A stretch of DNA of 64,000 nt from Leptospira sp. WS4.C2 (GCF_040833985.1 NZ_CP162141.1:1-64000); one strand, 5' to 3'. Positions 1 to 9,387 are shown, counted from the stretch's first letter. The notes: a model not told the origin generated them from the sequence alone. Made by a program: numbers and translations.

Positions 1-1
1 G

Positions 2-217
2 GTGACCGATGCATCACGTGTTTTGGATAAGATTAGAGAAATGATTTCGCGTATTGAATTAGAGTCCGAGACGGGACAAAAGTTTAATGTCTCTTTCAGT
101 GGAGGAGTCGCTGGTGGGGATATTACTCAAATTGAAAACCCAGTAGAACTTCTGAGAACTGCCGATAAACTTTTATATGAAGCAAAGTCTTCTGGTCGAA
201 ATCGGATCGTAAGCTAA
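2..217 (+). CDS. Diguanylate cyclase GGDEF domain, C-terminal fragment
   Basis: This is the last 71 codons of a protein that begins before the window. The visible part matches the second half of a GGDEF domain: a strand with FSGGVAGG, followed by the closing helix LLRTADKLLYEAKSSGRNRI, which is the typical end of diguanylate cyclases that make cyclic di-GMP from GTP. The catalytic GGDEF motif itself lies upstream and is not visible, so activity cannot be judged. The in-frame GTG at base 2 is almost certainly an internal valine and not a start. The gene ends 9 bases before the SrkA-like kinase on the same strand, so the two may be cotranscribed. Confidence 0.8.
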   Translation: MTDASRVLDKIREMISRIELESETGQKFNVSFSGGVAGGDITQIENPVELLRTADKLLYEAKSSGRNRIVS

Positions 218-226
218 AATACTAAA

Positions 227-1273
227 TTGGATATCAGTCATTCTTTTTACCAACTAACACCAGATACTATACTTGATGCCCTGGAGTCATTAGGTTATGA
301 AACTACGGGTCGATTCTATCCATTGAATAGTGTCGAAAATCGTGTATACGATATAGAAACATCAAATTCAGGAAGAATCGTTGTTAAGTTCTATCGTCCA
401 GGGAAATGGACTTATGATGAAATCTTGGAAGAACACAAGTTTTTAGAAGAACTATCATTGGAAGAAATTCCGGTTCTCACACCGATTCTTATTAAGGGAA
501 AAAGTTTATTTGAATGGTCTGGAATCTATTTTGCGATTTGGCCACTTAGAAATGGTAGGATTGTAGAAGAGATCGGTGGAAGAGATTTAGAGAGAGTTGG
601 TGCCTTGTTGGGAAGGATCCATGCTGTAGGGAAAAAAACAGATTCGATCCATCGACCAACTCTGGACATCCCATCTTATGGACTGAAATCATTAAACTTC
701 CTATTAGAAAAAAAACTGATACCAAACAAAGCTTTGCAAGAACGTTATCAAACCACAGCTCTTAGGTCTTTTGAAATTTTCGAATCCTTAGTAAAAGAAT
801 ACCAAATTCCATTCCAAAGAATTCATGGAGATTGCCACAAAGGGAACTTACTTGTTTCGCCAGATGGTTATAGTATTTTAGATTTTGATGACTTTTTAGT
901 AGGCCCAATCGTACAAGACTTCTGGATGTTGCTTCCGTTAGGTGAAGCAGATAGAAAAAATGATCTTTTCCAATTTTTACAAGGTTATACAATGTTTGCT
1001 GAGTTTGATGAGAACTGGCTTCAATTGGTAGAACCACTTCGTATTATTAGATACATTCATTACGCTGCATGGATTGCAAAAAGATGGGAAGACCCTTCGT
1101 TTCCTTTGTTGTTTCCTCATTTTGGAACAGAAGAGTATTGGTTGAAAGAAACCTTAGACTTGGAATCAGCTAAAAAAGATTTGGAAGAACAGTCGAATGA
1201 AAATAAAACCGATCTGACAGACACAGAACCTGAAATGACAAATAAAGATTTTTTTTGGGATTGGGAAAACTGA
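227..1273 (+). CDS. srkA: SrkA/RdoA (YihE)-like stress response kinase
   Basis: A 348-residue protein of the APH/choline-kinase fold, close in size to E. coli SrkA (328 aa), a Ser/Thr kinase that limits stress-induced death. The opening DALESLGYETTGRFYPLNSVENRVYDI and VVKFYRPGKW (nucleotide-binding lysine) are typical of SrkA. The catalytic motif HGDCHKGNLL starts at about residue 200 and the metal-binding DFDDF at about 219, so the active site is complete. The tail after about residue 320 is acidic and probably disordered. The start is a TTG at 227 with no clear ribosome binding site; no ATG lies nearby that keeps the conserved N-terminus. It sits just behind the GGDEF gene and faces the convergent methyltransferase gene. 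Confidence 0.85.
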   Translation: MDISHSFYQLTPDTILDALESLGYETTGRFYPLNSVENRVYDIETSNSGRIVVKFYRPGKWTYDEILEEHKFLEELSLEEIPVLTPILIKGKSLFEWSGIYFAIWPLRNGRIVEEIGGRDLERVGALLGRIHAVGKKTDSIHRPTLDIPSYGLKSLNFLLEKKLIPNKALQERYQTTALRSFEIFESLVKEYQIPFQRIHGDCHKGNLLVSPDGYSILDFDDFLVGPIVQDFWMLLPLGEADRKNDLFQFLQGYTMFAEFDENWLQLVEPLRIIRYIHYAAWIAKRWEDPSFPLLFPHFGTEEYWLKETLDLESAKKDLEEQSNENKTDLTDTEPEMTNKDFFWDWEN

Positions 1274-1278
1274 GTTAT

Positions 1279-2067
1279 TTATTTAAGTAGATGCGATAAT
1301 GCAACTGCAAGTGCGTGAGAAACATTCAGAGAATCAATTTGGTTTTTCATCGGTATGTAAACTAATTGATCCGATAGATCGAGAACTTTAGGATCTACTC
1401 CTTCCGCTTCATTGCCAATGACCAATACAAAATTATTTTGTTTACCTATTTCATAAATAGTCTTTGTTTTGGCTGATAAACCGACACCATCCCTTGGAAG
1501 ACTAAGTGATATAATCTTGTTTCCTGATTTTTTTGCAGAAGTTAATGTTTCTGTTAGGTTAGGAATACGAACCAATTCGATTTGAAATAAAGAACCCATG
1601 GAAACTCTCACACTTCTTCGGAGATAAGGTGATGCTGATTTGGAATCGAAAAGAACCGCTCGGATTCCGAATGCTGCTGCTGTACGCAAAATAGATCCAA
1701 TATTTTCGCTATCGACGATTGAATTTACTAATAACATCGGTGGTTCAACATCTGAAAAGGAATTCCATTTCTGAAAACCTACTGCCATAAATCCCTGATG
1801 GACTGAAAATCCGATAGTTTCTTCAAATACGGATCTATCGGCAACAAAACACTGGTTAGGATCTGTGAGTTTAGATTGGATTAAGTCTTTATGTTTTTCC
1901 CAATATTTGGGCATACAGAACACAGACTCCACTCTGAGAGAGGAATGGAGGAGGCGGACGGATGTTTTTTCGTGATCAGCGATGAACTTTTCGGATGGAT
2001 CTTCCTTTGCCTTAAGGAGTTGGTAAGTAGAGAGTCTTGGATCCTGTGGGGAGTGGATGATTTGCAT
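1279..2067 (-). CDS. TrmH/SpoU-family RNA 2'-O-methyltransferase
   Basis: A 262-residue SPOUT methyltransferase expected to methylate a ribose 2'-OH in rRNA or tRNA with S-adenosylmethionine. The three family motifs are present in order: NIGSILRTAAAFG (motif 1, catalytic Arg), LVIGNEAEGV (motif 2) and IPMKNQIDSLNVSHALAVAL (motif 3, the trefoil-knot SAM site). The N-terminal 100 residues form the usual L30e-like substrate-binding region. It is convergent with the SrkA-like gene, with 5 bases between the stops. Which RNA position is modified cannot be told from sequence. Confidence 0.88.
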   Translation of the reverse strand: MQIIHSPQDPRLSTYQLLKAKEDPSEKFIADHEKTSVRLLHSSLRVESVFCMPKYWEKHKDLIQSKLTDPNQCFVADRSVFEETIGFSVHQGFMAVGFQKWNSFSDVEPPMLLVNSIVDSENIGSILRTAAAFGIRAVLFDSKSASPYLRRSVRVSMGSLFQIELVRIPNLTETLTSAKKSGNKIISLSLPRDGVGLSAKTKTIYEIGKQNNFVLVIGNEAEGVDPKVLDLSDQLVYIPMKNQIDSLNVSHALAVALSHLLK

Positions 2068-2089
2068 TATGTCTCATTCCCCCGAGGAA

Positions 2090-2122
2090 GCCCCCACCCT
2101 GAATAGGGTGGTGGAGGCGGGC
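2090..2122. other. Strong GC-rich hairpin in intergenic region
   Basis: An inverted repeat of GCCC(C)CACCCT and AGGGTGGtgGaGGcGGGC around a GAAT loop. It lies between the minus-strand reductase gene (stop at 2214) and the methyltransferase start at 2067. There is no T-run on either side, so it is a poor intrinsic terminator; it could be a leader structure upstream of the methyltransferase start. Confidence 0.5.
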
Positions 2123-2213
2123 TTGTGGGTTTGTCCCTGAACTTCTAACACAAATTGTTATTTCCTTCAACCAAAGATTAGATTTTCAATAATATTCTTC
2201 CAGAAAGTTCATG

Positions 2214-2747
2214 TTATTGAAGCTGATACTTTGATTGGACAAATCCATTTGCATAAATCAGGGTTTGGATGTGTTTTAATTTGAATTCCAGTTCTAAGTT
2301 GCCAAACAGAGGTAATCCCGATCCGAGTAATACAGGGATTCTCGTGATGGTAATTTCATTTAATAATTGTTTGTTGATAAAGGATTGAATCAACTTCCCT
2401 CCATCTACATATGCTGTTTTGATTTGTTTTTTCTCTAGAATGAAAGTTAAATCTTGGAGCGTCCCATGGAAAACGGAAATGGGATGATTGGAATCAAAAT
2501 TGTAATGAGGATTGTTCGTCAAAACATAAACAGGAATCGATGCAAAAGGATATGATTCAAAACTTAATACTGTTTCAAAAGTAATTCTGCCCATTACAAT
2601 GCAGTCGATCCCTTGCATAAAGGAAGTATACCCCAAGTCATTATTTTCCAATATATACTCATTCGATCTTAACCAGTCGAGTGATCCGTCAGATCTTGCT
2701 ATAAATCCGTCTAAACTACTTGCAATAAATGCTTTATATTGTATCAT
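2214..2747 (-). CDS. Dihydrofolate reductase-like (RibD C-terminal domain) protein
   Basis: A 177-residue protein of the DHFR/RibD-C fold (YwjB/YyaP group). It starts with the typical strand IQYKAFIASSLDGFIARSDGSLDWL, has the NADPH-site IDCIVMGRITFETVL in the middle, and ends with the family pattern TAYVDGGKLIQSFI plus ITRIPVLLGSGLPLF. These proteins are usually annotated as pyrimidine reductase-like or dihydrofolate reductase-like, with the real substrate unknown. It is transcribed divergently from a TetR regulator across a 64-base gap with a tandem palindromic operator, so it is the probable target of that repressor. Confidence 0.87.
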   Translation of the reverse strand: MIQYKAFIASSLDGFIARSDGSLDWLRSNEYILENNDLGYTSFMQGIDCIVMGRITFETVLSFESYPFASIPVYVLTNNPHYNFDSNHPISVFHGTLQDLTFILEKKQIKTAYVDGGKLIQSFINKQLLNEITITRIPVLLGSGLPLFGNLELEFKLKHIQTLIYANGFVQSKYQLQ

Positions 2748-2761
2748 AAAGATAAATATCC

Positions 2762-2796
2762 TCTACGGTGTAGAATTAATATTTCTACACCGTAGA
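2762..2796. promoter_or_regulatory. Tandem palindromic operator for the TetR gene at 2812
   Basis: Two copies of TCTAC-N3-GTAGA lie at 2762-2774 and 2784-2796, with central triplets GGT and ACC. Together they form a larger perfect inverted repeat with 14-base arms (2762-2775 and 2783-2796) around a 7-base spacer. Centres are 22 bases apart, about two helical turns, so two TetR dimers could bind the same DNA face. The site lies between the divergent reductase and TetR starts. Confidence 0.8.
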
Positions 2797-2811
2797 AATG
2801 GTTGGTTAAAA

Positions 2812-3342
2812 ATGAAACAAAAAATTATTCAAACAGCTTTGAAAATTTGTGAAAAAGAGGGGTATGATTCATTTAGTATGCGGAAATTAGCAACAAAATT
2901 GGCACTAGATCCAATGGCAATTTACCATTATTTTGAAAACAAAGACTCCCTGACCAACGCTATGGTGGAACAGATTTTTCAACGATTTGAAAAAGAGGTT
3001 GCGGTTACTTATAAAAATCCTAGAAGAAATTTAATAGGAATATTAGTAGAATACTGGTTACTATTTATAGAATACCCGGGGATGTCCTTTTTTTTGATAA
3101 AGAATTCTTATGATAGTTTTCCATCGGTCATTTCGCTCAACCACACCCTTCAAACTTTACTCAAGACAATCTATCCTGAATCTGATGAAAAGAGAATATT
3201 AAATATTATTATTGATTTTATTCATGGGAATGCCCTTGCTTCCCACTCTCTAGGAAAAGGGAAAACAAAAGGGCAAGCAGTTCATTCAAATAAGAAAGAA
3301 TTTGAATCTTCATTATCCTATCTTTTGGATTTATTTAATTAA
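2812..3342 (+). CDS. TetR/AcrR-family transcriptional regulator
   Basis: A 176-residue one-component repressor. The N-terminal helix-turn-helix is clear: IIQTALKICEKEGYDSFSMRKLATKLALDPMAIYHYFENKDSLTNAMVEQ, with the YHYF recognition-helix signature. The C-terminal ligand-binding half has no recognisable specificity. The ATG at 2812 is chosen because it puts the HTH at the usual distance from the N-terminus; the reading frame stays open upstream across the operator and into the divergent gene, which cannot be coding. It is probably autoregulated and represses the divergent DHFR-like gene through the tandem palindrome just upstream. Confidence 0.9.
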   Translation: MKQKIIQTALKICEKEGYDSFSMRKLATKLALDPMAIYHYFENKDSLTNAMVEQIFQRFEKEVAVTYKNPRRNLIGILVEYWLLFIEYPGMSFFLIKNSYDSFPSVISLNHTLQTLLKTIYPESDEKRILNIIIDFIHGNALASHSLGKGKTKGQAVHSNKKEFESSLSYLLDLFN

Positions 3343-3380
3343 TGGATTTGAACAATGACTCCTTTTCGGTTGAACCATGT

Positions 3381-3394
3381 TGAACTATAGTTCA
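3381..3394. promoter_or_regulatory. Perfect 14-bp palindrome upstream of histidine kinase gene
   Basis: The sequence TGAACTATAGTTCA is a perfect dyad, and a further TTGAAC half-site lies just before it (from about 3370). It falls between the TetR stop (3342) and the kinase start (3556). It is a candidate binding site for a dimeric regulator; the regulator is unknown. Confidence 0.4.
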
Positions 3395-3555
3395 CGTTTT
3401 GATTGAAATCTACCTAAACCAACCACCTAATGATGGTTTTAGGAGACTTATTTCTCCGCTTTATTAGTAAATTTCATTAAGTCTTAGCTATTTGTAGTTG
3501 ATTAAATTACGCGAAAAAAAACTATTTATTTAGAATTTCGGAATTTCCCCAATCA

Positions 3556-5352
3556 ATGAACATTGACCCTCGAACAGTTGTATTTATTAACATAATTGGA
3601 TGTCTATTGATGTCGGGTGGCCTTTGGTTTGCTGCTCGGGGTTATTTCCAGAGACTTCGGTTTGTAAAAGATTGGTCAATAGCAACGCTGTTACAGGCCT
3701 TGGGGTGGATTGTTATGGGAGCTCTAAGGGGTGTTATACCTGATTGGGTGTCTATTAGTGCTGGTAATTCTCTTATTTTATTATCATTGGTATATTCTAA
3801 TAATATAATACTTTCCATGTTTGAAAAAAAACCAATGTGGAGGTCTGGAATTTTTTCAGTCATTCTAGTTTTCGTATTACTGGTCTTACATCAATTTTCT
3901 GACGTTGCAGCTAAATACAGAATTTCTTTAATTTCCTTTGCGGCTGGACTGCAGCTTACTTTGTCATCCAATACTATTTTGTCTGCAAATAGAAAGTCAC
4001 TTTTGTCGAGCCGATTTACTGCGATATTCTTTTTGTCCTGCGGGATATTTTTATTCCTTCGCTCCTTCTATTATACTTTTGCAGATGTTTCCGTTTCCCA
4101 AATTGCATTTGGAAAAGGACCGATTCAGGATATAACGTATCTGTTTTTTTATGTAACATCGGTAATGATGACATTCGGTTTTTTGATGATGTGTATAGAT
4201 ATATTCATCAAAGGCCAAGAAGAAAGTGAACAAAAATATAGGTTACTTGCAGAAAATACTACAGATGCTATCTGGGTATTAAATTTCGATGAAAAAAAAT
4301 ATCTCTATGTTAGCCCTTCAATTTTCAACATCACTGGATTCACCTCTGAAGAAACAATTCACCATTCTCTACAAGAATCACTTACTTCCACATCCTTAAA
4401 ATACATAATGGAAATTTTACCAATCAGAATCGACGAATTTAAGAAAACTGGAGTACGAAAACCTTATAGTGATGAAGTGGAGCAGATTTGCAAAGACGGT
4501 TCCACCATCTGGATTGAAGCAAATACTGTGTTTCAATGGAATCCAAATGGCACTATCAATATACTGGGAGTTTCCAGAAATATTGATAAAAGGAAAAAAG
4601 CAGAAATTGAAAAAAACAAATTCTACTTCGAATTGCAGTTGTTAAATTATACAAAAGATAAGTTTTTTTCAATCATAGCGCATGATCTAAAAGGCCCGAT
4701 AGGTGGTATGAATACTTTTGCTGGTATGATTTTGGAGGATCTGGACTCAAGACCGTTAAAACGTATTAAAAATGATCTGAGTATTCTTTTTCAGTCTTCC
4801 GGTGAAGTTTATATTCTGTTGGAAAATCTTTTGACTTGGGCGAGATCTCAAACAGGTGAGATCGCTTTTTTTCCTGAAGAAATATCCTTGTATCGTTCTG
4901 TTGAATCATCTATTGCTTCCGCCTCTTTCTCGATTCAAAACAAATCAATGATAATGAAAAATTTCGTAGATCCTAATTCCAAGGTTTATGCAGATGAAAA
5001 GATGATCGAAGCCATTCTTAGAAATCTAATTTCGAATGCTGTAAAGTATTCTCACCCAGGTGGCGAAATTCAAATTTCATCTGAATCAATCGGTGATGAT
5101 TTACAGATTTGTATTGCAGATTTTGGAACTGGTATCACTGAAGAAATTCGGAATAAGTTGTTTCGGATTGATGCCAAACAATCAAGTATGCCGGGTACGA
5201 TTGGCGAAAGGGGTACTGCACTTGGTTTGATCTTATGTAAAGAATTTATCGAGAAACATGGAGGAAGTATTCGAGTAGAAAGTGAATTAGGTAAGGGTTC
5301 CCGATTCTATTTCACCTTACCTAAAGAATCAAGTGTGCCTATTCAGGTATAA
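3556..5352 (+). CDS. Membrane-bound PAS sensor histidine kinase
   Basis: A 598-residue hybrid of membrane sensor and kinase. Residues 1 to about 220 hold about seven hydrophobic helices. A PAS domain follows (about 228-345, from YRLLAENTTDAIWVLNF, ending with the PAC-like ILGVSRNIDKRKKAE). The HisKA motif FFSIIAHDLKGPIGG has its phospho-accepting His at residue 376. The ATPase domain shows the N box (ILRNLISNAVKYSHPGGEI), G1 (IADFGTGI) and G2 (GTALGLILCKEFIEKHGG). All catalytic boxes are present, so it should be active. No response regulator gene lies beside it, so its partner is elsewhere. Its 3' end overlaps the convergent HlyD-like gene by 14 bases. Confidence 0.9.
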   Translation: MNIDPRTVVFINIIGCLLMSGGLWFAARGYFQRLRFVKDWSIATLLQALGWIVMGALRGVIPDWVSISAGNSLILLSLVYSNNIILSMFEKKPMWRSGIFSVILVFVLLVLHQFSDVAAKYRISLISFAAGLQLTLSSNTILSANRKSLLSSRFTAIFFLSCGIFLFLRSFYYTFADVSVSQIAFGKGPIQDITYLFFYVTSVMMTFGFLMMCIDIFIKGQEESEQKYRLLAENTTDAIWVLNFDEKKYLYVSPSIFNITGFTSEETIHHSLQESLTSTSLKYIMEILPIRIDEFKKTGVRKPYSDEVEQICKDGSTIWIEANTVFQWNPNGTINILGVSRNIDKRKKAEIEKNKFYFELQLLNYTKDKFFSIIAHDLKGPIGGMNTFAGMILEDLDSRPLKRIKNDLSILFQSSGEVYILLENLLTWARSQTGEIAFFPEEISLYRSVESSIASASFSIQNKSMIMKNFVDPNSKVYADEKMIEAILRNLISNAVKYSHPGGEIQISSESIGDDLQICIADFGTGITEEIRNKLFRIDAKQSSMPGTIGERGTALGLILCKEFIEKHGGSIRVESELGKGSRFYFTLPKESSVPIQV

Positions 5353-6214
5353 CTTTGGTTCCATTTACAACGGTATCACCTGGATACAGTATTACGGATT
5401 CTCCAACGGAAAGACCACTTTTAATCATACTAACACCTTCGCTTTGATGTTCAACTTCAACAAAACGTAATTTTGCTCTTTTCTTTTCAACAGTAAACAC
5501 CGCCCATTTTTCATCTTCACGAAATAAAGCAGAGGTCGGAATTACCGTTGCATTTGGTTTTTCAAATAAGATAATTTTACATTCTAATTCATAACCATCT
5601 CCGATCCCTGAAGGAGGATTGAATTCAATAATAATTGGTACACGTTGTTCTTCTACTCCTAGGGATGAAATTTTTGTTATAGCTGATGGCTCAATGATAG
5701 AAACTCGTCCTTCCATAGTATTTTCTCCAAATCCTGTAAGTAGCACTTTATCGTTGAGGTCTAGATCAGGCATATCTTCCGATAAAATAAATGCCGATAC
5801 ATCTATCTTTGTAATATCGCCATAATCCAAAATACGTTCACCCATAGCTACTGGACCTGCACTCTCTCTATATACTTTTAGAATTTGACCATTTGCACTT
5901 GCTTTAACGGTCTTTATTATATCCCAATCAATAGTCAAAAGTGTCATACCCTTCGTAACTTTATGACCAGCATGTAATTCTAATCGGCGCATAACACCAT
6001 TTACGGGCGAGTATGCAGTGTAGAGTTCTTTAATTTTTGTTTTCCCTTGTACGGAAAGTATTTGCCTATATACACTTTGTGTGGCGATGGATACTTCTAC
6101 TGGTTTTGGATCCTTCTTTAAAATTAAAAAAGAAATTAAGGAAAAGAAAATTACACCGACTGCAATTTTTGCATTTTTTGTTTTGATTAGTTCTAAAAAA
6201 GTTTCTTTTGTCAT
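5339..6214 (-). CDS. HlyD/MacA-type membrane fusion (adaptor) protein of ABC exporter
   Basis: A 291-residue periplasmic adaptor with one N-terminal membrane anchor (about residues 14-31, IAVGVIFFSLISFLIL). A lipoyl-like half-motif follows (VMRRLELHAGHKVTKGMTLLTID), with a barrel-sandwich return (SANGQILKVYRESAGPVAMGERILDYGD) and a beta-barrel region (EGVSMIKSGLSVGESVILYPGDTVVNGTKVIPE). The alpha-helical hairpin found in longer MacA proteins is absent or very short. It is the last gene of a three-gene set with the permease one base upstream and the ATPase before that. The set resembles DevBCA/MacAB-type exporters. Substrate unknown. Confidence 0.85.
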   Translation of the reverse strand: MTKETFLELIKTKNAKIAVGVIFFSLISFLILKKDPKPVEVSIATQSVYRQILSVQGKTKIKELYTAYSPVNGVMRRLELHAGHKVTKGMTLLTIDWDIIKTVKASANGQILKVYRESAGPVAMGERILDYGDITKIDVSAFILSEDMPDLDLNDKVLLTGFGENTMEGRVSIIEPSAITKISSLGVEEQRVPIIIEFNPPSGIGDGYELECKIILFEKPNATVIPTSALFREDEKWAVFTVEKKRAKLRFVEVEHQSEGVSMIKSGLSVGESVILYPGDTVVNGTKVIPE

Positions 6215-6215
6215 A

Positions 6216-8567
6216 TCATTCTCTCACCTTGAGTACGCTCAATAAGTCCATTGTTTTTAATTTTCGATAAACTATTATAAAGCTGATTGCTGCAGTCGTT
6301 AATGCCAGAAGTATTGAATAATAATAAGTGGAAGGGAAAATAACAGCAGGAACTTTAAATCCCTCCGTCTCATTACTGTTTAGAATTAGGTTTGCTACTT
6401 TGTTCCCGAGAAAGCACCCTATGGGGATTGCAATGAGTATTTGCCATATTAGTTCCCAGGCAATAATTTCAAATACTTCCTTTAAACTGAAACCGAGTAT
6501 TCTTAAACTTCCCAATTCATAAATACGTTCAGACAAAGTGATCATAGCCGTATTATAGATCACCCCTATAGAAATGATAATTGTAAATATTAAAATGACG
6601 ATCGAAGTCGATTGAAGAGATCTTTCCATCACTTCCTTAAAGGCATTTAGGATCGCAGATTTTGAGAATAAACCGATTACTAGCGGATTGTCTTTAAACT
6701 CTTCGATTAAATTTTTATCTTCTAAAGGATCAGTTTTCAATAAAGCTAGGTTAATCAAACTTCCCTCGTCCAACATTCGATTTAGATTGTTGCGATTGAT
6801 GAAAACACCCTGACCTAAAATTTCATTGGCAAAAGCAGAAACGGTCACAGGAATTTTTCTTTTTTCCCCATCAAGGGTTTCGATCACAATGGTTTCTCCT
6901 TTTTGGATCCCCATTTTATTCGCGAGGTCAGTGTTCATCATGATTCCGTAAATAGGAATATCAATAGGCTGCAGATCATGGTTTAGGATCCTTCTTAGGT
7001 CGGAACCATCTGATATTCCTGTTAAAATGGTATCTTTTGTTTTTCTATGTTTTGTGATTTTTATCGGAACAGACCTTTGTCCTTCTGCCAAAAAAACACC
7101 TTTCTTTTCTTTGAGACTTAACAATACAGAATCTTCAACTGGAATCCTGAAGACCAAAGTGAGCGTTTCTCTTTGAATTGTATTAAACTGTAAATCTAAC
7201 AAAGTACCTACGGTATCTTGTATAAAGTTTCCAATGATCATAATCATTATGGATGTAGATAAACCCAAAATTGTGAGAATTGTTCTTGTGGGACGTTTGA
7301 AGAGGTTTCTCAAAACCATCCTTTGTATGGTTCTAAGATTTGTAATCCATGATTCCCAAAAAGAAATTGTATATGTACCTGGAGGAGCGGGGCGCATAGC
7401 TTGTGCAGGATCTAACTTAATGATACTTCGTAAAGAAATGATGGTTCCTAATCCACCAATTAGAATTCCAAAGCTAAAGCTAAATAAGCCGAGGAGTGGT
7501 GGGAAGTTAGGAATTAATTGTGGAAATTTATAAAACCTCCCATACAAATCAGTCATTGCGTTACCCAGGAAATAACCAACAAACACGCCCGTGAGACTAC
7601 TTATTGCAGTGATAAAAGAAATTAGTTTTAGATAATGAAAAATAATATCGCGGGAAGTGTAACCAAGCGCTCGTAAGGTTGCAATTTGTTCTCGTTCCTT
7701 GGAAATCAATCGATTGGAAATAATGTGTAAAAGGAAAGCGGCGATTGCCAAGAAGATCCCAGGTAAAAAAACTGCAGTAGTTCGAAGTTGTCGAAATTCA
7801 TCACTCAAAAAAGAATCAGAAGGCAACATTTTCCTTTCTTTTGCCCCCAAACCTCCGAACTCATCTAATAAAGCATCTAGGTCACGAATCGTACGCAACC
7901 GATCTTCCCCTTCCGAAGCAAAATGAAAAATAATCTGGTTAAAAGCTCCTTCAAAATTGAAGTTTGCTTCCATCGCTTCTCGCTTCATCCAAATGATGCC
8001 ATAGTGTTTATCGTCTGGCATAGGATTTCCAGGTCGGAAGACATATACAAATTCCGGAGACAATCCAACGCCTGTTACATGTAAAAAAACTCGTTTACCA
8101 CCAATAATGGAAGATAAAATGGATCCTGGTTCTAATTGGTTGGCATTTGCAAAATTTTCGCTAATAATTACGTCTTGGCTTTGTTTAGGCAAAAATCCTT
8201 TTTTTAAGTACAAAGTGTTCGTATGTTCCGGTAAAGATATTAACTGGGCAGCAGAAGGGTACACTTCGCTAGGGAAATCTAAAACAATCTCTTTTGAGAT
8301 CCTTGTTTCAAAATCAGAGATCCCTGGAAGGGCTGCGATTTTCGATTCGATATAAGAAGGGGCCCGGTTTAAATAAACAAATCCTTCGCATAAATTTTGT
8401 TTACTGTAAAAATCTAATTTGGCATCCATTAATGAAAAATAGGCAGCCCAAGATGCAGAAAAATAACTGATCCCTGCAGCGATGACTAATCCGACAGTCA
8501 ACCCCTGCATCGTCATTGACTTTAAATCTCTTAATAATTTTAGATTTAAGGTCCTACCGATCACCAA
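6216..8567 (-). CDS. ABC transporter permease with two FtsX domains
   Basis: A 783-residue permease of the type VII/MacB-LolCE superfamily. It has an N-terminal TM (about 20-40), a long periplasmic domain, three TM helices around 265-385 (first FtsX domain), a second TM and periplasmic block (about 430-660), and three C-terminal TM helices (about 660-775) ending in YRKLKTMDLLSVLKVRE. The conserved cytoplasmic pieces ISKEREQIATLRALGYTSRDI and LSERIYELGSLRILGFSLKEV occur once per half. Four-helix halves duplicated in one chain mean it can work as a single polypeptide. It overlaps the ATPase gene by 7 bases and is followed by the adaptor gene, so the three are one operon. Confidence 0.9.
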   Translation of the reverse strand: MVIGRTLNLKLLRDLKSMTMQGLTVGLVIAAGISYFSASWAAYFSLMDAKLDFYSKQNLCEGFVYLNRAPSYIESKIAALPGISDFETRISKEIVLDFPSEVYPSAAQLISLPEHTNTLYLKKGFLPKQSQDVIISENFANANQLEPGSILSSIIGGKRVFLHVTGVGLSPEFVYVFRPGNPMPDDKHYGIIWMKREAMEANFNFEGAFNQIIFHFASEGEDRLRTIRDLDALLDEFGGLGAKERKMLPSDSFLSDEFRQLRTTAVFLPGIFLAIAAFLLHIISNRLISKEREQIATLRALGYTSRDIIFHYLKLISFITAISSLTGVFVGYFLGNAMTDLYGRFYKFPQLIPNFPPLLGLFSFSFGILIGGLGTIISLRSIIKLDPAQAMRPAPPGTYTISFWESWITNLRTIQRMVLRNLFKRPTRTILTILGLSTSIMIMIIGNFIQDTVGTLLDLQFNTIQRETLTLVFRIPVEDSVLLSLKEKKGVFLAEGQRSVPIKITKHRKTKDTILTGISDGSDLRRILNHDLQPIDIPIYGIMMNTDLANKMGIQKGETIVIETLDGEKRKIPVTVSAFANEILGQGVFINRNNLNRMLDEGSLINLALLKTDPLEDKNLIEEFKDNPLVIGLFSKSAILNAFKEVMERSLQSTSIVILIFTIIISIGVIYNTAMITLSERIYELGSLRILGFSLKEVFEIIAWELIWQILIAIPIGCFLGNKVANLILNSNETEGFKVPAVIFPSTYYYSILLALTTAAISFIIVYRKLKTMDLLSVLKVRE

Positions 8568-9274
8568 CTAACCTCGGATACAGGTTTTTTGTGATGATTG
8601 ACAGAATCTGAAACAATGGTTCCATCCTTCACAAGTATAATACGATCGGCGATTTTTGCAATGGATTCATTGTGAGTGATGACCACTGTGGTTGTACCTA
8701 GGTCTTGGTTAATGCCTGTGATTGCTTCTAGAACAATTCGTCCAGTTTTAAAATCTAACGCACCCGTAGGTTCATCACAAAGAAGTAATTCAGGCCTTTT
8801 GGCTATGGCTCGCGCTATGGCCACTCGTTGTTGTTCTCCACCTGAAAGTTGGGCAGGGAAGTGATTCTTTCGATCCGCCAATTTTACTAACGTCAAAGCC
8901 TCAAGCGGTGTCATGGAATGTTCTGAAAGATCGGTCACAAGACGAACGTTCTCTTCTGACGTGAGACTTGGAATTAAATTATAAAATTGAAATACGAAAC
9001 CAACATGATTTCTTCGATAAAGAGTCAACCCTTCATCATTTTCTAAAGCTAATGTTTTTCCGTGGAAAAGAACTTCTCCTGTAGTTGCTGTATCTAGTCC
9101 CCCTAATATATTAAGAAGAGTGGACTTGCCTGAACCAGAAGCGCCTAACATAACAGTTAGTTCACCCTCATTAAATTTAAGGTTTACCGAATGCAGGGCA
9201 ACTAAAGGCACTTCGCCAACTTGGTAGGTTTTCCCAAGGTTTTTTGTTTCCAGAAGGATATTTGGTTTCTTCAT
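8561..9274 (-). CDS. ABC transporter ATP-binding protein (LolD/MacB type)
   Basis: A 237-residue nucleotide-binding subunit with all motifs: Walker [11 protein letters not shown]-loop [18 protein letters not shown], signature LSGGEQQRV, Walker [13 protein letters not shown] and the H-loop VITHNESI. The EPTGALD form and the [10 protein letters not shown]-loop are typical of the LolD/MacB/FtsE group, which power extracellular-acting exporters without pumping through the membrane. It is the first gene of the exporter operon and its stop overlaps the permease start, so translation is probably coupled. Confidence 0.93.
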   Translation of the reverse strand: MKKPNILLETKNLGKTYQVGEVPLVALHSVNLKFNEGELTVMLGASGSGKSTLLNILGGLDTATTGEVLFHGKTLALENDEGLTLYRRNHVGFVFQFYNLIPSLTSEENVRLVTDLSEHSMTPLEALTLVKLADRKNHFPAQLSGGEQQRVAIARAIAKRPELLLCDEPTGALDFKTGRIVLEAITGINQDLGTTTVVITHNESIAKIADRIILVKDGTIVSDSVNHHKKPVSEVSW

Positions 9275-9387
9275 TTTAAAAGTACCACGAGTGCAAAAAG
9301 AACTCTTAATTTTACAAATCTATTATTTTGATTGGAATCTGTGAACTGAAAATTCAATGAATTTTGGTTCGATTCGGTTGATGTTTC

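Noticed and set aside
2599..2811. Longer N-terminus of the TetR at 2812
   Set aside because: The upstream frame overlaps the divergent reductase gene and the operator, and adds residues before an already complete HTH.
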